This document shows positions 63,916 to 64,000 of a stretch of 64,000 nucleotides of DNA, one piece after another. The stretch is from Streptomyces sp. NBC_01267 (lineage in GTDB: Bacteria > Actinomycetota > Actinomycetes > Streptomycetales > Streptomycetaceae), in the NCBI RefSeq assembly GCF_036241575.1, contig NZ_CP108455.1, positions 3,220,001 through 3,284,000 on the forward strand, given 5' to 3'. Positions within the stretch are counted from its first letter, which is position 1. Every line of letters starts with the position of its first letter. The notes below the pieces were generated by a model. That model made no database searches. It was given only the letters and a program-made list of their open reading frames with translations, and had not been told where the DNA came from. The translations under genes were made by a program, and so were the position numbers.

Positions 63916-64000
63916 GAACCTAGACGCGAGCACTGACAGAGCCCTGAGGGGGATCCACCAGGTACCGGGGGCATGGCGCAGCTGAAGCCACACGGCGTTC

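Noticed and set aside
63973..64000. Start of another plus-strand gene (ATG 63973) at the right edge
   Set aside because: Only nine codons are visible and the upstream sequence has just a weak GGGGG, so it cannot be supported.

Overview
The window is a high-GC actinobacterial chromosome segment, almost certainly Streptomyces. The evidence is strong third-position GC bias, GTG and TTG starts, rare TTA codons, a two-headed FO synthase, three XRE/DUF397 regulator pairs and a recognisable afsK/afsR/afsS locus. From memory of the S. coelicolor gene order, the conserved backbone corresponds to about SCO4421 to SCO4442: a TetR gene, afsK, afsS, afsR, fbiC, a D-Ala-D-Ala carboxypeptidase, a GPP34 protein and the scr1/scr2 pair. 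No rRNA, tRNA, CRISPR array or intact insertion sequence was recognised.

Layout. 1-9.7 kb: partial flavoprotein, alpha/beta hydrolase beside a decayed TetR gene, large membrane protein, carboxypeptidase with a long acidic tail, GPP34 protein, Scr1/Scr2-like pair. 9.7-18.6 kb: EthD-like protein and SDR sharing a promoter, sodium:solute symporter, ADP-ribosylglycohydrolase, orphan antitoxin-like protein, thioesterase, SGNH hydrolase under a TetR, second XRE/DUF397 pair. 18.6-31.6 kb: a relic gene, DUF4232 lipoprotein, FAD monooxygenase/MarR pair, CGNR regulator/HAD pair, HD hydrolase, GNAT, FO synthase, urea transporter, MerR with a MerB-like protein, lipoprotein hydrolase. 31.8-38 kb: HTH protein, F420-type oxidoreductase, Tat-exported PHP phosphoesterase, third XRE/DUF397 pair with two small partners. 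38.3-46.3 kb: catabolic genes (aldehyde dehydrogenase, two amidohydrolases, two LLM oxidoreductases, SDR). 46.4-58.6 kb: afsR, afsS, a small secreted peptide gene, a second catabolic block (acyl-CoA ligase, Ltp thiolase, DUF35, enoyl-CoA hydratase), two surface proteins and afsK. 58.6-64 kb: TetR, F420-type nitroreductase, acyl-CoA dehydrogenase, second Ltp thiolase, methyltransferase.

How it works together. Two systems are interleaved. One is the AfsK kinase, AfsR activator and AfsS effector cascade for secondary metabolism. The promoter of the afsS-like gene carries an 11-bp-spaced heptamer repeat, and the next gene encodes a secreted peptide that shares the PDNxHIT motif of the AfsS-like protein and contains a TTA codon. 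The other is a set of acyl-CoA and F420-linked catabolic genes spread over 52 kb whose promoters carry the same 17-bp palindrome, about TCTGACGnnCCGTCAGA, at six places. The TetR gene at 59147 has a degenerate copy over its start codon and is my candidate regulator. The catabolic genes resemble steroid or isoprenoid side-chain degradation (Ltp/DUF35 aldolase, FadD, FadE, SDR, LLM) but no ring-degradation genes are present, so the substrate is unknown.

Gene starts were chosen from ribosome-binding sites and family length and are inferences. Functional names come from recognised motifs and memory of families; no database search was possible.
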